Part shown: one piece after another, positions 21,883 through 32,858 of the stretch | How the letters are laid out: the number at the start of each line of letters is the position of its first letter | Numbering within the stretch: the first letter of the stretch is position 1 | Assembly: GCA_030844895.1 (NCBI GenBank) | Contig: CM061223.1 | Location: 33,389,435-33,453,434, forward strand | Source of the DNA: Ambrosia x helenae | Lineage: Eukaryota; Streptophyta; Magnoliopsida; Asterales; Asteraceae | Length of the DNA stretch: 64,000 nt | Direction of reading: 5' to 3' | The notes under the pieces: generated by a model | What the model was told of the DNA's origin: nothing | What the model saw: the letters and a program-made list of their open reading frames with translations, nothing else | Database searches by the model: none | Position numbers and translations under genes: made by a program

Positions 21883-24179
21883 CCTCTCTCCCGACATTTG
21901 TAACACGCACGGTACTCTTCAAATGAGTTCTTAGCATAAGGATTAGCGAAAGATTTAATCGGGTGTTGATCATCAACACACTTTCGCCTTAAACTCTCAA
22001 GAGCGGGCTTCATTGAGTAAGCCGATTCATAAAATCAGTTAATCTTGTCTTTTGGTTTAACAAACTCAGTGACATGAACCTTGGGTTGTTTAGAGTCATC
22101 ACCATACAGTCGCTTGATTAGTTCAGGTGGAATATCATTGGTTCATTCATGTTTTGGAAACCAAATGGTACTCTCTTGCCAAATTTTCTCAATTTTTGAA
22201 TAATTTGCAAACTGTATGGGATACTCAACATCTGAAATTATCTAATCGGATCCTTCCATCCGATAAAATACTTTCACGGGTTTGTCACATGACTCATTCT
22301 TTCCAACTTGCTTAGCTGATTGATTCTTTTTGTTTTCAATCTTTTGAGGATGTGGAACCTGAGAAGGTAGTACAGTCTCATTCGTTCGAATGTGATTTTC
22401 CAAAGGAATATCATCATTCTTCTTAGGTTTTTCATTCTCAGAATCTAAATCATCAGTTACTTCAACCACTCCTTCATCATTCAATCTGAGAATCGGTCTC
22501 GCATTGGAATTCGGATCACCAACACTTGAAATGTTTGATTCGTTTTCCGATGAGGAATCTGATCTAAGTGAACTCTCCAGTGTTACTGAATTCAGATTAT
22601 GATTTTCAAATAACACCGGGGAATGAACAAATTTGTAGTTTGCACTACCAGATTGAGATGGTTCCTCAATAATGTGGTCCAAAACATACGCCACATTCTT
22701 ATAACTCTCTAACTTCTTATTTAATCTTTTCAGCAAAATACTTGATTTTATCCATTTCCAATTTAGTTTCTTCTGTTTCATTAATGTAATTATTAATGGC
22801 TATTTGTTTTAATGAAAGAGTTTTAGTTAATTCAGAAACATCTTTCTTGTAACTCTGAAGTGTTTTGTTGAAATCATGTTCATCCTTACAATACGACTAA
22901 ATGACAATTTTAGCACTCTCAAGCTGATGCTTAAGTTGCTTAACCTCATCATTAAGTCTATCAAAAGTACCACAATATTTTTCATTAGAAGTAGAGTTAG
23001 AACTTACCGGTTTAGGAGGATATGTCATGGCTATTAGAGCGAAATGAGCTTCCTTTCCAGTGAAGAACTTAGAATAATCCACCTTCGTGAAAGCATCATC
23101 CACCATGCACGACTTCTTCGTCATCAGAAAATCTGCTTCAGCTAGTAGTTGATCAATGTCATCATCAAGAGAATTGACACTAGCCTCCGAATCAGATTCA
23201 CTTTCTGAATCAGAATAGACAGACTCCCGATTATCAAAGACATCAGCAACAGAATCAATAACAGTCTTTGAAACCATTTCGGTAACCGGTTCCTCAACCT
23301 TCTCAGTGACAACTTCTTGCACCTCATCCTCAATGATCTATTCAATAACTACCTTATCAGAAACCTTCTCTTCTTCCAAATCCTCAACTATCACCGACTC
23401 CTCTCTTTCCACTTTTTGAGCAAAACATGCTACATTCCCACTTGTGGTCTCATCAACACCAAGTTGCATTGTATTCTAGTCAAAACTTTCATCCTTTTGT
23501 ATCACTAAAGCTTGATTCTCATTCCGTGGTTGAGTGTTTGGTGTAGTAATTGGAACAATGGTTCTGGTTGGATTAGGTGTTGTTTGAGTGGTATTTTGGG
23601 AGGTGTTTTGTCAGTTTTGGTCATTGTTTTGATTCTGATAGTTGTTGTCATTTTGACTTTGGAAGGTAACTTGATTTTGGCTTTGACAGTTGTGGTAGTT
23701 AGAATTGAAAGGATTTCGGTTACCTTGTTGTTTAGGTTGGGTACATTCATGAGCAAAGTGTCCTATTGTTCCACAATTGAAACACGTAACCTTGGCTTTG
23801 TTGAAACCATAAGTTGTGTTTGGTGAAGTAGCAAGATGCGTTCTGCCCGTCTTCTCAATGAACTCTTTAGCTCTCCTAATGACACATGCAAACGCCCATT
23901 GTATATCAATCAGTTCCATCTCTTCTTTATCAATTTTGGCATAATCTTAGTTAGTCAGATTGTGGTTGCCTATCTGACTTGCCACAGCCCATTGTAGGAA
24001 GCGACCATTGTTGAAACTAAAGCAACATGTTGTTGTGCCACTTCTACAGTCACATTATTCATGTTGGAAGTTTCCAACACAATTGGACTTTGGCTTGAGG
24101 ATGCTTGATTCATCATCGGTGCAACATATGGTTGCTGTTGTTGTGGAATACTTGCCGATGATGTGTAACAAGCGACTGA
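21883..24179 (-). pseudogene. Copia element A gag C-terminal half, several frames
   Basis: Reading leftwards: zinc knuckle CFNCGTIGHFAHEC (within 23919-23611) with a Gln/Asn-rich tail; an acidic Ser/Glu segment (23322-22897, with SESESDSEASVNSLDDDID); a coiled-coil and acidic part (22781-22242); and a second knuckle start CYKCRERGH (22013-21883), where the gypsy element entered. Stops occur near 23947, 23477, 23340, 22900 and 22030. The two-knuckle gag with a long acidic linker is also seen in element B. Confidence 0.78.
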
Positions 24180-25259
24180 TTAAGGAGGTTTAGTTGTTGT
24201 GTAAGAAGTTGGTGTGTAAGATGTTCCTTTTTTGAAGTAACTGGCTGCACTCATCTGTGGCTTAACATTTGATACAAAAGCGGTTTGAGGTGCAACACTC
24301 GCTCCTCCTAATGGATTAGAAATAGAGGAAGATGATTTAGCATGATACAGCTCTGGATTCTGTGGAAACTGTGCTCTTTTGGCTTTCCTTTTTTCTTCCA
24401 TCTCTTTGTTCTCCAACTTCTGTATGAACTCATTGATGGACCAATACTGATAAGCATCTTTTTCCTTCAGTACCTTAACATGTTGTCCCCAATACGGAGG
24501 CAACGAATCAGCAAACTTCTCCACAATTTCAATCATGGGAATGACAATCTCATAATTTGATAATTCTGACAAAAAATGAAAGAATCTTGAAATAAGCTCC
24601 TTCAATGTTTCATTCCCAATGTAACTAAAGTTCTCAAACTCCTTTTTGAGCTCTTCCATATGAATTATCCTAGTCTTCTCATTACCATCACGACGACTCT
24701 TCAAAACATCCCATAATTGCTTTGAAGTCGCACAAGATCCAAACTGATATAGTAAGTCTATAGTTAAGGCTTGAGACAACTGAGAATACGTCTTCTTCTC
24801 TACTGCAAACTTCTTTTTCTCATCGTCTTTCAAGTTTTCAAGTGCAATAGGTACATTAGTGTTCTCAACCAACGGTGCACTATAACCCTTCATGATCATC
24901 TGCCATGCCTCTCCGCCTTCCATTCACATGCCTTCAAGATGAATCTTGAACTTCCTTTGCCATTGATAATACTCAGACATATCCAACAACTTCGGCGGAC
25001 GATTACCACTTCCTGATGATAAGTCATTAATCAAGGTAGTAATCGCATTAGAAGTCTGACTTTGAGCTACCGTTGCTGCTGCGAATCCCCAATAGTCTGG
25101 CATTTGTTGTTGAGGATGAGTAACAGTCGGTTGTGTTAAACTTGATGTGACAAAGTAATTCGGCATCTGTGGTGGTTGTGTGTTAGCTTTCTGTGCTGCA
25201 ACTGCCCAAGGATTAGTAGGTACTTGTTATGGTTGTGTCATTGCAGGTCTCGGTGTCAT
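24180..25259 (-). pseudogene. Copia element A gag N-terminal half (UBN2-type capsid)
   Basis: From an ATG at 25259, followed by a TAA in place of CAA a few codons on, the frame reads PQMPNYFVTSSL and LLDMSEYYQWQRKFKIHLEG. After a stop at about 24925 come EGGEAWQMIMKGY, LTIDLLYQFGSCATSKQLWD, MEELKKEFENFSYIGNETL and LPPYWGQHVKVLKEKDAYQ, the usual copia gag (UBN2) pattern. It would form the particle shell. It is damaged by at least two nonsense changes. Confidence 0.85.
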
Positions 25260-25889
25260 TGGAAATCCCCAAATGTTATCCGTGATGCTCGAAATATCAA
25301 CACTTAGAAAATCTGGAAATCTGAAACTTGGTTCGACCTAACACAATCAATTGAGGGTTCGAATGAACTAGAAACAGTTGGTTCTACCTCTAAGATAAAC
25401 TCGAATGAGAAACTAAAACACTAAACCTTGATTCGACCCTGAAATGACTTTGGTTCGACATCTCGTAAGGTCGAATGAACTAAAAAGGTTCGAATGAGAC
25501 ACAACACACTCTGAATGAAGAACAAACAACTAGTTCGACCTAAAATCCCAACTCGTTCGACCTAAAAGCACTTGGTTCGACCTAAAACTCACATTGGTTC
25601 GACCCAAAAACACTTGATTCGACCTGACCCATTTCAAAATCAATTTTTCTTCAAAAATCACTCAATTTGATCTGAATTTTTCAATAGTTGATGGATTTCA
25701 ATGAAATTTAGTAGGTTTTGCTTCGGATTTGATGGAGAACAAATTTTGCGAAAATTTTTTTGATTTTATCTGTAAAAACAAGTTAAAATCGATCAATCTC
25801 CATGCTCATGCAAAACAACAAAGTTTTAGGTCTTTTTGATGAAAAATCTGATTGAAGACTATCAATTTGCAGTTGTGTGATTGAGCAAT
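25260..25889 (-). other. Element A 5' untranslated leader
   Basis: This lies between the PBS and the gag start. No gene. It contains the densest cluster of TTCGACC motifs in the window (25331-25624). Confidence 0.7.
25331..25624. repeat. TTCGACC/GGTCGAA motif cluster 3
   Basis: About a dozen GGTTCGACC, GATTCGACC, GGTTCGAATG and GGTCGAATG motifs occur in 290 bases, mostly in one orientation here. They are spaced by 12-40 bases of AT-rich sequence. Position is in the transcribed leader of element A. Confidence 0.75.
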
Positions 25890-25901
25890 GCTCTGATACC
25901 A
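25890..25901 (-). other. Primer-binding site of copia element A
   Basis: On the minus strand it reads TGGTATCAGAGC, a perfect 12-base match to the initiator-Met tRNA end, three bases after the LTR end. Confidence 0.92.
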
Positions 25902-25904
25902 CTT

Positions 25905-26407
25905 TGTAAAGGATCGGATTGTAAGAAATCAACTAGTTAAACACACAAGTAGAGTAATCTAGGTGCGGAAACCCTAAATCACATGCAAAATGATAATCAA
26001 CAAATCGGAACACAAAGAAATCCATTTTAATAATCATTTCATTGATAATCAATTGATATTAATCTTATCAAGACTTAGATTAAAATGAAAACTTAGTTTA
26101 GAACCATCTAGACACTCTCTACAAAACACATAGTTCACACACACTAATGACCAACCGTTATGATCTGCAAAACAAGCAAAACTATATATAGGCAACTCCC
26201 ATTCGACCCTTGCAGAGGTCGAATGGACCTGTTCGATCCTTACAAAGCTCGAACCAACACTAACAAACATAAACAAACTTCATTCGACCAACTTGAAACA
26301 CATTCGACCCTACGAATGGTCGAATGTACTTCAAAATCTCCAAATCTTCAATATTATTCGCCATAACTTGAATAATCCAAAGCGATAGCCACACATATGT
26401 ATCTACA
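25905..26407 (-). repeat. 5' LTR of copia element A (503 bp)
   Basis: On the minus strand it begins TGTAGATACATATG and ends TCCTTTACA. It aligns with the LTR of element D (36422-36922) at both ends and in the block GGCTATCGCTTTGGATT. A TATA box (TATATATA on the minus strand, 26183-26190) and a TTCGACC/GGTCGAA cluster (26196-26323) are inside. The partner 3' LTR lies beyond the left edge. Confidence 0.88.
26196..26323. repeat. TTCGACC/GGTCGAA motif cluster 4, in the LTR
   Basis: CATTCGACCC pairs with GGTCGAATGG over a 12-base loop near 26200-26227. GTTCGATCC, two CATTCGACC and a final GGTCGAATG follow. The cluster lies just upstream of the TATA box in the element's own direction, so it may be promoter sequence. 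Confidence 0.7.
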
Positions 26408-26822
26408 TGTATATAATCAATAGAAGATGATTTTATAGTATTCCTTTGTGTTCGTTCTTGATTGTGTCATACTCGGTTTTGCATAAACGTTAATTAATGG
26501 ATTCTGCACCTTGATTAACCTGATCAATCTTGTAATCGATCCATTCCACATACCTACAATTATCGATCAAGAACATCAAATAAATATCATACAGGACTCC
26601 TCACACATCAATCTGATCAAAACATGCAAGATTCATTGTAAATATTATCATCTAATAGACCCTAAATGTTCATAAACCATTACCATGCATTATCATAACA
26701 TATATAACATGATGCACCAATACACCTTGTTTAATCCCATTAAACCTTTATAAAACCATGTTTTAATCTTATAAGATTATATCAGATCTTGGACAACTTG
26801 TTTATGGTGTTTTAAAACATAA
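26408..26822. other. Non-coding spacer between elements A and D
   Basis: AT-rich, with no ORF, no repeat that I can name, and no recognisable gene. Confidence 0.5.
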
Positions 26823-27199
26823 CTAGTAGTGTGCCCGCGCGATGCGGCGGGGAACACAGCTACTTTTACGGGTATGCATGATTCGGTTTAATTCAGTTAT
26901 TATCCTTAATCAAAACCAAAGTCAACGGTTAAATAATCTTATTTACCGATCGGTTAATTAGTTCGGTTTATTTGATTAGATTGTCGTTTTTCAGTCCGGT
27001 TAATTTTGTTAATAACCAAAACTAAACTTTAGCCAAATTATAAGTCTACTAAAGCATGGGCTTAGTGCCTCATCTTTTTGGGGTCCGCCCCATTCTATGA
27101 TGTTATTTTATATTTGTATTAAAATTGTTTATGTTGTATTGAATCATAGTTCATTCCAAAGAGAGGAAACACGGTTAGGTTAAAAATGAAAGCGGGAAT
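26823..27199 (-). mobile_element. Helitron-like 3' terminus (element extends right, end uncertain)
   Basis: On the minus strand the sequence reads a GC-rich hairpin (CCCCGCCGCATCGCGCGGG, 26833-26851) followed by CACACTACTAG and then T. That is the Helitron 3' signature: a short hairpin about ten bases before CTAG, with insertion between A and T. The 5' end (TC) cannot be placed, so the right limit is only where element D begins. No Rep/helicase gene is present. Confidence 0.42.
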
Positions 27200-28081
27200 G
27201 TGAGGAATGGAAATCGAATCAATTATGTCGAACTTCCACTTGAACGTTTACATATGGACCTATTCGGACCAGTTAAATGTAAGAGTATTAACGGAGAACT
27301 TTATTGTCTTGTGGTTACTGATGATTTCTCAAGATTTTCATGGGTGATGTGCATGCAACACAAGAGTGAAACATTTAACAATCTGAACGTTCTGTTTACT
27401 CGATTGGAGAATATCTGTGGTTTGAAGATTAAGAGAATTCGAAGTGATAATGGAACGGAGTTTAAGAATTCTCAAATTTATGCATTGTATGACTCAAAGG
27501 GTATTCATCATGAGTATAGTGCACCATATACTCCACAACAGAACGGTGTTGTAGAGAGAAAGAACAAGACTCTAATAGAAGCGGCATTGACCATGCTTGC
27601 AGATTCTAACCTTCCAGTTATGTTTTGGAATTAAGCCATTCATCCAGCATGTTACACATTGAATTGTGTGTTAACAGTGAAGAAGTTTGGCAAAACTTCT
27701 TATGAACTGATTAACAAACGAAAGCTGAACTTGGAGTTTCTAGAACCTTTTGGGGCTCCATGCACTATGTTGAATCCTACTGAGAAATTTGGACCTAAAG
27801 CTGAAGAAGGTTACTTTGTGGGATACGCGAAACCACTAAAACGCATATTCAACAAAAGAACCAAAGATGTTGAAGAGTGGGAAAATGTTGAAGTCCAGCG
27901 CTACACTCAGAATTCTCAAGGAAGTGGGCCCGATTGGATGTTTGATTACAAGGAATCATTCGATTCATTCAATCTAGAAAGTATGGTTGAGGAAGCTGTT
28001 TTACGATTATATTACGAGTGTGAGAGTAACTTCACCGTTAGTGCGTCCGATCACCGTAACTCCTCCAGCAGCAGCTTCTAA
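27200..28081 (+). pseudogene. Copia element D integrase (5'-truncated element)
   Basis: The frame opens shortly before LPLERLHMDLFGPVK. It has VVTDDFSRFSWVM, KRIRSDNGTEFKNSQ and QQNGVVERKNKTLIEAA, the complete D,D,E core, then a TAA near 27634. The C-terminal part TVKKFGKTSYELINKRKLN continues to 28081. LTR, gag, protease and pre-integrase are absent upstream. It is the same family as A (about nine in ten residues alike by eye in the core) but closer to consensus at several sites where A has decayed. Confidence 0.88.
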
Positions 28082-28532
28082 TGATACCAATGCTCCTGTT
28101 AATGAAGAAGAGGTTTTCCAAGAAGCTTCTAGAACTCTTGATTCATCTGAGTCTGAAGACAATGATTATGATTTCGGTGAAGCTATTTTAGATCATGCTA
28201 TGGTAACACCACCAGTGAACCCAAATACAGATGTTACATCTTCATCTAATATGGGTAATGATCTGGAGGCTGCAGAGAATCTCAAGGTTCAAGCGGTTAT
28301 TCCTGTTCCTAATCATCCGGAATCTCGGATACATCAGATTCATCCGCTCGAACAAGTTATTGGTGATCCAAGTAGCAGTGTGATGACTAGAGGTTAATTG
28401 AGACGCGCAACTTCACATGACAACATTGGAGCCCTAGCCCTGTATGCTAAAATACAGAAATCTGGTTGTCAAAATGACTGGTCTTTTGCTTTTTATGTTT
28501 CGCAGGTTGAGCCGTGAACATACAAATATGCT
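28082..28532 (+). pseudogene. Element D integrase-RT linker
   Basis: The frame changes near 28030. The linker has RPITVTPPAAASNDTNAP and a Ser/Glu-rich stretch as in element A (8745-8505), then PESRIHQIHPLEQVIGDPSS. A TAA follows at about 28397, and the frame resumes at 28533. Confidence 0.7.
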
Positions 28533-30020
28533 TTACAAGATGATTCATGGGTTGAAGCTATGCAGCAGGAACTACTACAGTTTCAGAAACTCGGAGTCTT
28601 GACGTTGACAGATTTACCACCAGACCGAAAGAAAATTGGTACCAAGTGGGTATTCAAATGTAAAAAGGATGATCGAGGCGTTATTGTCAGAAACAAAGCT
28701 CGATTGGTCGTACAAGGTTTTAGTCAAACAGAAGGAATCAATTACAATGAAGTCTATGCACCTGTTGCACGCATTGAAACAATCCGAATGTTTCTTGCGT
28801 ATGCATCCTACAAGAAATTCAAGGTGTATCAGATGAATATAAAGAGTGCCTTTCTGTATGGTGTGGTCAAGGAAGAAGGGTATGTTGGGCAAACACCAGG
28901 TTTTGAGGATCCTATCCACCGGGATAAGGTTTACAAGCTTCATAAAGCTTTGTACGGTTTGCTCCAAGCCCCAAAACAATGGTATGAGGAGCTTAGCACA
29001 TATCTTCTTTCCAAAAGATTCAAACGAGGTTTGGTAGACTGTACCCTGTTCACAAAACGAACGGAGGGTGATTTGCTTCTTGTTCAGATTTACGTTGATG
29101 ACATTATATTTGGTTCTACTAATGAACTTTTATGCAGAGAGTTTGAACGAGTCATGTAGGAGAAGTTCGAGATGAGCGCTATGGAAGAAATGCAATTCTT
29201 TTTGGGCTTGCAGGTGGACCAATTGCCAACGGGCATTTTTATTCACCAAACGAAATATGTTTATGAAGTCTTGAGCCGATTCCAAATGGAAGATTCAAAG
29301 CCTATGGATACTCCCATTCCAACCAATCATGGGATTGGAGTTGATGCTAAGGGAGAGCTCATTGATCCCTTTACATATAGAGCCATTGTCGGATCTTTGA
29401 TGTATCTAATTGCATCTCGTCTAGATATAATGTTTTGCAACGTGTCTCTGTGCTAGATTCCAATCGAAGCCGAAACAGAGTCCACCTGGTAGCTGTCAAA
29501 TGAATCCTAAGATATCTGAAGGGTTGTCCCTCGCGAGGACTATGGTACCCTAATGATGATAATTTTGACTTTATTGCTTTTAGTGATGCAGATTTTGGCG
29601 AAGGCGACAAAGACGCAAAATCCACAACGGCTGGATGTCAATTTCTGGGGAGCAGGCTCGTGACCTGGCAGTGCAAGAAACAAACAGCAGTTGTGTTATC
29701 TACATGTGAAGCAGAATATGTGGCAGCCACGAGTTGTTGCTCATAGGTTTTGTGGATACAACAACAAATGCGTGACTACGTTTTGCAATTTCTTAAAACC
29801 CCAATACATTGCGATAATGAAGCCGCTATTGCACCCACTAAAGACAATGTTAATCATTCTAAGGCTAAGCACATCCGAATTAAGTACCACTTTATCCGTG
29901 ATTGCTATGGTCAAAATCCACACTGACTATCAGAGAGCTGATTTCTTTACCAAAGCTTTTGACAAGTCAAGATTTGAATTTTTATTAAAAGCGAATGGTA
30001 TTAAAGAAAAACAAGACTAA
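28533..30020 (+). pseudogene. Copia element D reverse transcriptase and RNase H
   Basis: RT: KKIGTKWVFKCKKDD, RLVVQGFSQTEGINYNEVYA, VYQMNIKSAFLYGVV, KALYGLLQAPKQWYEELS and catalytic IYVDDIIFGSTNEL, open to 29159. After a TAG at 29157 it continues with EMQFFLGLQVDQLPTGIFIHQ and GSLMYLIASRLDIM to 29456. The RNase H part is frame-shifted (about 29457-29690) and ends with DYQRADFFTKAFDKSRFEF at 30020. About 28 residues around 29905 are lost compared with A. The RT core is the best preserved of the A/D family here. Confidence 0.88.
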
Positions 30021-30942
30021 TTGTCACCTCGGTTTATCAATTTTATTTCGTATTATTTTGTTTTGAAAAAAATTCAAAACCTAAAAAATATGTTTTTAAT
30101 TTCAGGGGAGCATTATTAGAAAAACCAAAAACATTGAAAATTTTTCAAAATCTATAAAAATCAGAAAATCAAAAAGGATTTTTCCTGGAGAAAAAGAGGA
30201 GATGACAGTACATAAGTGAGGATCTATTGCATGCTAAAGATTTGAAAATGTCAAAATGCTTGATAAATGTTAATTTTGAGTGATGTGCTGGTAGGCTTCG
30301 TAGACTTATTACTACATGCCAGATACATACATATCAAACTATTTCTCTATGTGGATGAACACATCATGGGCATATGGCCTTGGTACCGTAATTTCGTTTG
30401 ATAGGGTTTGTACAAAATTCGGAGGTTTCGGGTCGTTATGTTATTAGTTATATGGGGATAGCCTCTCTGATCTTCTGTTGTAAGGTTTTACGGACCTAGA
30501 TCAGGCATGGTATCTTAATAAAAGAGCTTTAATGCCAAAACCGAATGTTACCGAATTGAGGAACTTTAAATGTGTGATGATAATCGAAGATTATCTAATG
30601 CATCGTATCTAATCGTTGATGCAAATCATGATTGATATAAGACCTCAACCTGGTAGAGTGCACATGTTACTCTGTAGCATTGAGTTGATGACCTGTACAC
30701 CTCTGTGCCTCATACCTTGTATCTACAGATAACAAAAGCATAATCACGCGTTACAATGGATATTTGTGCAAAATTCCTTGATATGGAAGTATGTCGTGTG
30801 TCTGGGAACCACAAGTGAATTAGTTTATACTATACATAGCAGTATCAGTATAAAGCATTGCATAACAGTCTGCATGTGAGTTTATGTGGACAACAATATT
30901 AGCAGTTGCCAAAATTACATTGTCAGTAAAGTTTAAATATAT
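30021..30942 (+). other. Element D spacer after pol
   Basis: No gene. Homologous, reversed, to 5893-6714 and 3093-3173 of element A. This allows the insertion points of the LTRs at 30943 (here) and 3179 (in A) to be read by comparison. Confidence 0.65.
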
Positions 30943-31214
30943 TGTTGATGTAACAATGTGTCTGATACTTCAACAATTATTGACTAAAGATGCTAGGAAT
31001 TTTCAAAGAGGAGAATGTGTTGATGTGCAAGAGATTTGTGGATTCGCCAGCAACGTCCAAGGGGGAGATTGTTGATGCACTTTCTGTGGACGTCACTGTC
31101 GAATAGACTAGGGTTGAGTCTAGGTATAGTGCTACATGAGATTGTAGTGATCCATAAGGGCATTTTATGGATCTGACGCATTTGTAAAATATAGGACAAT
31201 ACCAAAGCAAGTTC

Positions 31215-31320
31215 GAACTATATACACTGGGCGAATGTGGAAGTTTTCCACATTCGACCATTACAAATGGGCGAATGTGGAAATGCTCCACATTCGACCA
31301 TTCAAAAGGGGCGAAGGTGG
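31215..31320. repeat. TTCGACC/GGGCGAATG motif cluster 5
   Basis: Three GGGCGAATG or GGGCGAAGG motifs alternate with two CACATTCGACCATT, just upstream of the LTR TATA box. Two nearly identical units of about 45 bases are visible at 31227-31264 and 31269-31304. Confidence 0.75.
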
Positions 31321-31404
31321 CTTTTGGGTATTGGACTATAAATAGCAATCTCATGTGTTATTGTTCATTTTGGTGATTTGAGTTTGTACTTTGAATGCTC
31401 TCAA

Positions 31405-31430
31405 GGGGGAGGTCATGCCCGACCTCCCCC
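31405..31430 (+). promoter_or_regulatory. Perfect hairpin in the LTR, about 60 bases after the TATA box
   Basis: GGGGGAGGTC (31405-31414), loop ATGCCC, GACCTCCCCC (31421-31430). The same hairpin is perfect in the left LTR of element C (45034-45059) and has changes in one arm in the right LTR (49960-49985). It lies where the transcript would begin, so it may be at the 5' end of the RNA. Confidence 0.65.
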
Positions 31431-31960
31431 GGCCCCGAGATAGATGTTTATCCTACTGATGACAGTGTCTGTAACCGTTTTTGTAGTAATACGAATCTGT
31501 GATGACGTTGTTATCGTGTATTTCTGTCTCGTCTCGAATCTCCCGTCTGAAACCGAGTTGTTTTCGCTTAATCGATCCGTGAATTCGGTCCGTAACCGGA
31601 TTCTCATATAACAGAACAACGGTGTGATGTGATCTCTCATAAACTGATATGATTCTCTTACCGGAAAATCACTAAAAGTTTATTGCTTTCTGTTGATTTA
31701 GTTCATATATACAAAAACTCAAAAAGATTTTTGGAGTGTTTTAACAAAAACTTTAGAAAATCCAAAAGATTTTACATTTCTGCTTTATTTCCGATAACCG
31801 ATGGTGATTGATGGTCATTTTCTGAAGTTTGACAGACCAATTTGAGTTTTGTGTCATTAAAATGGTAAATGATGAATGATTAATGGTTTAAATGATCAAA
31901 ATTTACAACATGGGAGTCGAATTTGAAATTTGGCAAAATTTTCAGATTTCTAAAAACTCA

Positions 31961-32177
31961 TTCGCCCTTTCGTTAGGTCGAAGGAGATTTTTGAGCTTTG
32001 ATTCGAACCTTTTAATGAGGTCGAATGAGAAAGTTTGGGTGAGTTTTTCTCATTACAACCATCTGTTTTTCATTCGAACCTTTAACTAGGTCGAATGAGA
32101 AATGGATCTTCTCATTCGACCCTTGTAAGGGTCGAATGAGGGACTTTATATATATATCAGTTCTGCACATTCGAACC
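31961..32177. repeat. TTCGACC/GGTCGAA motif cluster 6
   Basis: CATTCGCCC, GGTCGAAGG, ATTCGAACC, GGTCGAATG, CATTCGAACC, GGTCGAATGAG, CATTCGACCC and GGTCGAATG follow one another in about 210 bases, largely as facing pairs. Confidence 0.75.
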
Positions 32178-32639
32178 CCATAAAATTTTTCAAAACTTCC
32201 CACCATAGCAGACCTTGTTCTCGTGTGTTTTAGACCTGAGATTATTAATCCTTGATTGATAGTGATCCTTTTGATCCAAAAATTACAGGTACAGGATGCT
32301 TAAACAGTTCAGAATCGATGAATTTTAAACCAAAACCTAGTTCATCTAATCGGTGCCTTAAACATTGTTTAAACAACAATTGATTGTAGATAAACCATTA
32401 TCGATGGTTTAAGGGGGAGAACAAACCAAAATCAAGTGTTTTAACACAGATTTGAACTGGATTGATTGTTTAAAATGATGAAACCCTAGATTTTAATTAA
32501 AAACCATCAATAATAGTTTAATTGATGAAAATGATTGTTGAAAATTGTGAATCGGCCATGTTAGGATGTATTAGAAACAAAATGTGATGATTATCATGGC
32601 TAAATTGATTGTTGGTAATTTTGAATACCCAACAGTCTG

Positions 32640-32780
32640 TTCGACCACCATTCCAGAGTCGAATGAGACCATTTTAGGTCGAAGGGACTATTTAAGGTTG
32701 AATGAAATTTTTATTCATTTAATATTTCTCATTCGACACAAATTGCTTCTCATTCGAACCCCCGTTTGGGTCGAATGAAA
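32640..32780. repeat. TTCGACC/GGTCGAA motif cluster 7
   Basis: TTCGACC, AGTCGAATG, GGTCGAAGG, CATTCGACAC, CATTCGAACCC and GGTCGAATG follow one another over 140 bases, 80 bases upstream of ORF3. Confidence 0.7.
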
Positions 32781-32858
32781 GAATGTTTTGACCAACATTC
32801 AATTTTGTCCGTTTTTGATGAATTTTCATGATTGTTTTTACGTGTTTTGCAGATTACA

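Larger units (their letters stand above)
30943..31606 (+). mobile_element. Solo LTR of the element-C family inside element D
   Basis: TGTTGATG at 30943 to ATTCTCA at 31606, flanked by TATAT (30938-30942) and TATAA (31607-31611), a near-perfect 5-bp duplication. Element A has no insertion here. A second LTR head, AGGGGGAGAT followed by TGTTGATGCAC, starts at 31070 and is the point that aligns with the LTRs of element C (44858-45345 and 49784-50271). It has a TATA box (CTATAAATAG, 31336-31345) and a strong hairpin at 31405-31430. No PBS or coding part remains. Confidence 0.72.
31607..32858 (+). other. Element D spacer before ORF3
   Basis: No gene. Two TTCGACC/GGTCGAA clusters (31961-32177 and 32640-32780) lie in it. 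It ends with a splice-acceptor-like TTTTGCAG at 32845-32852, seven bases before the ORF3 start. Confidence 0.6.
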
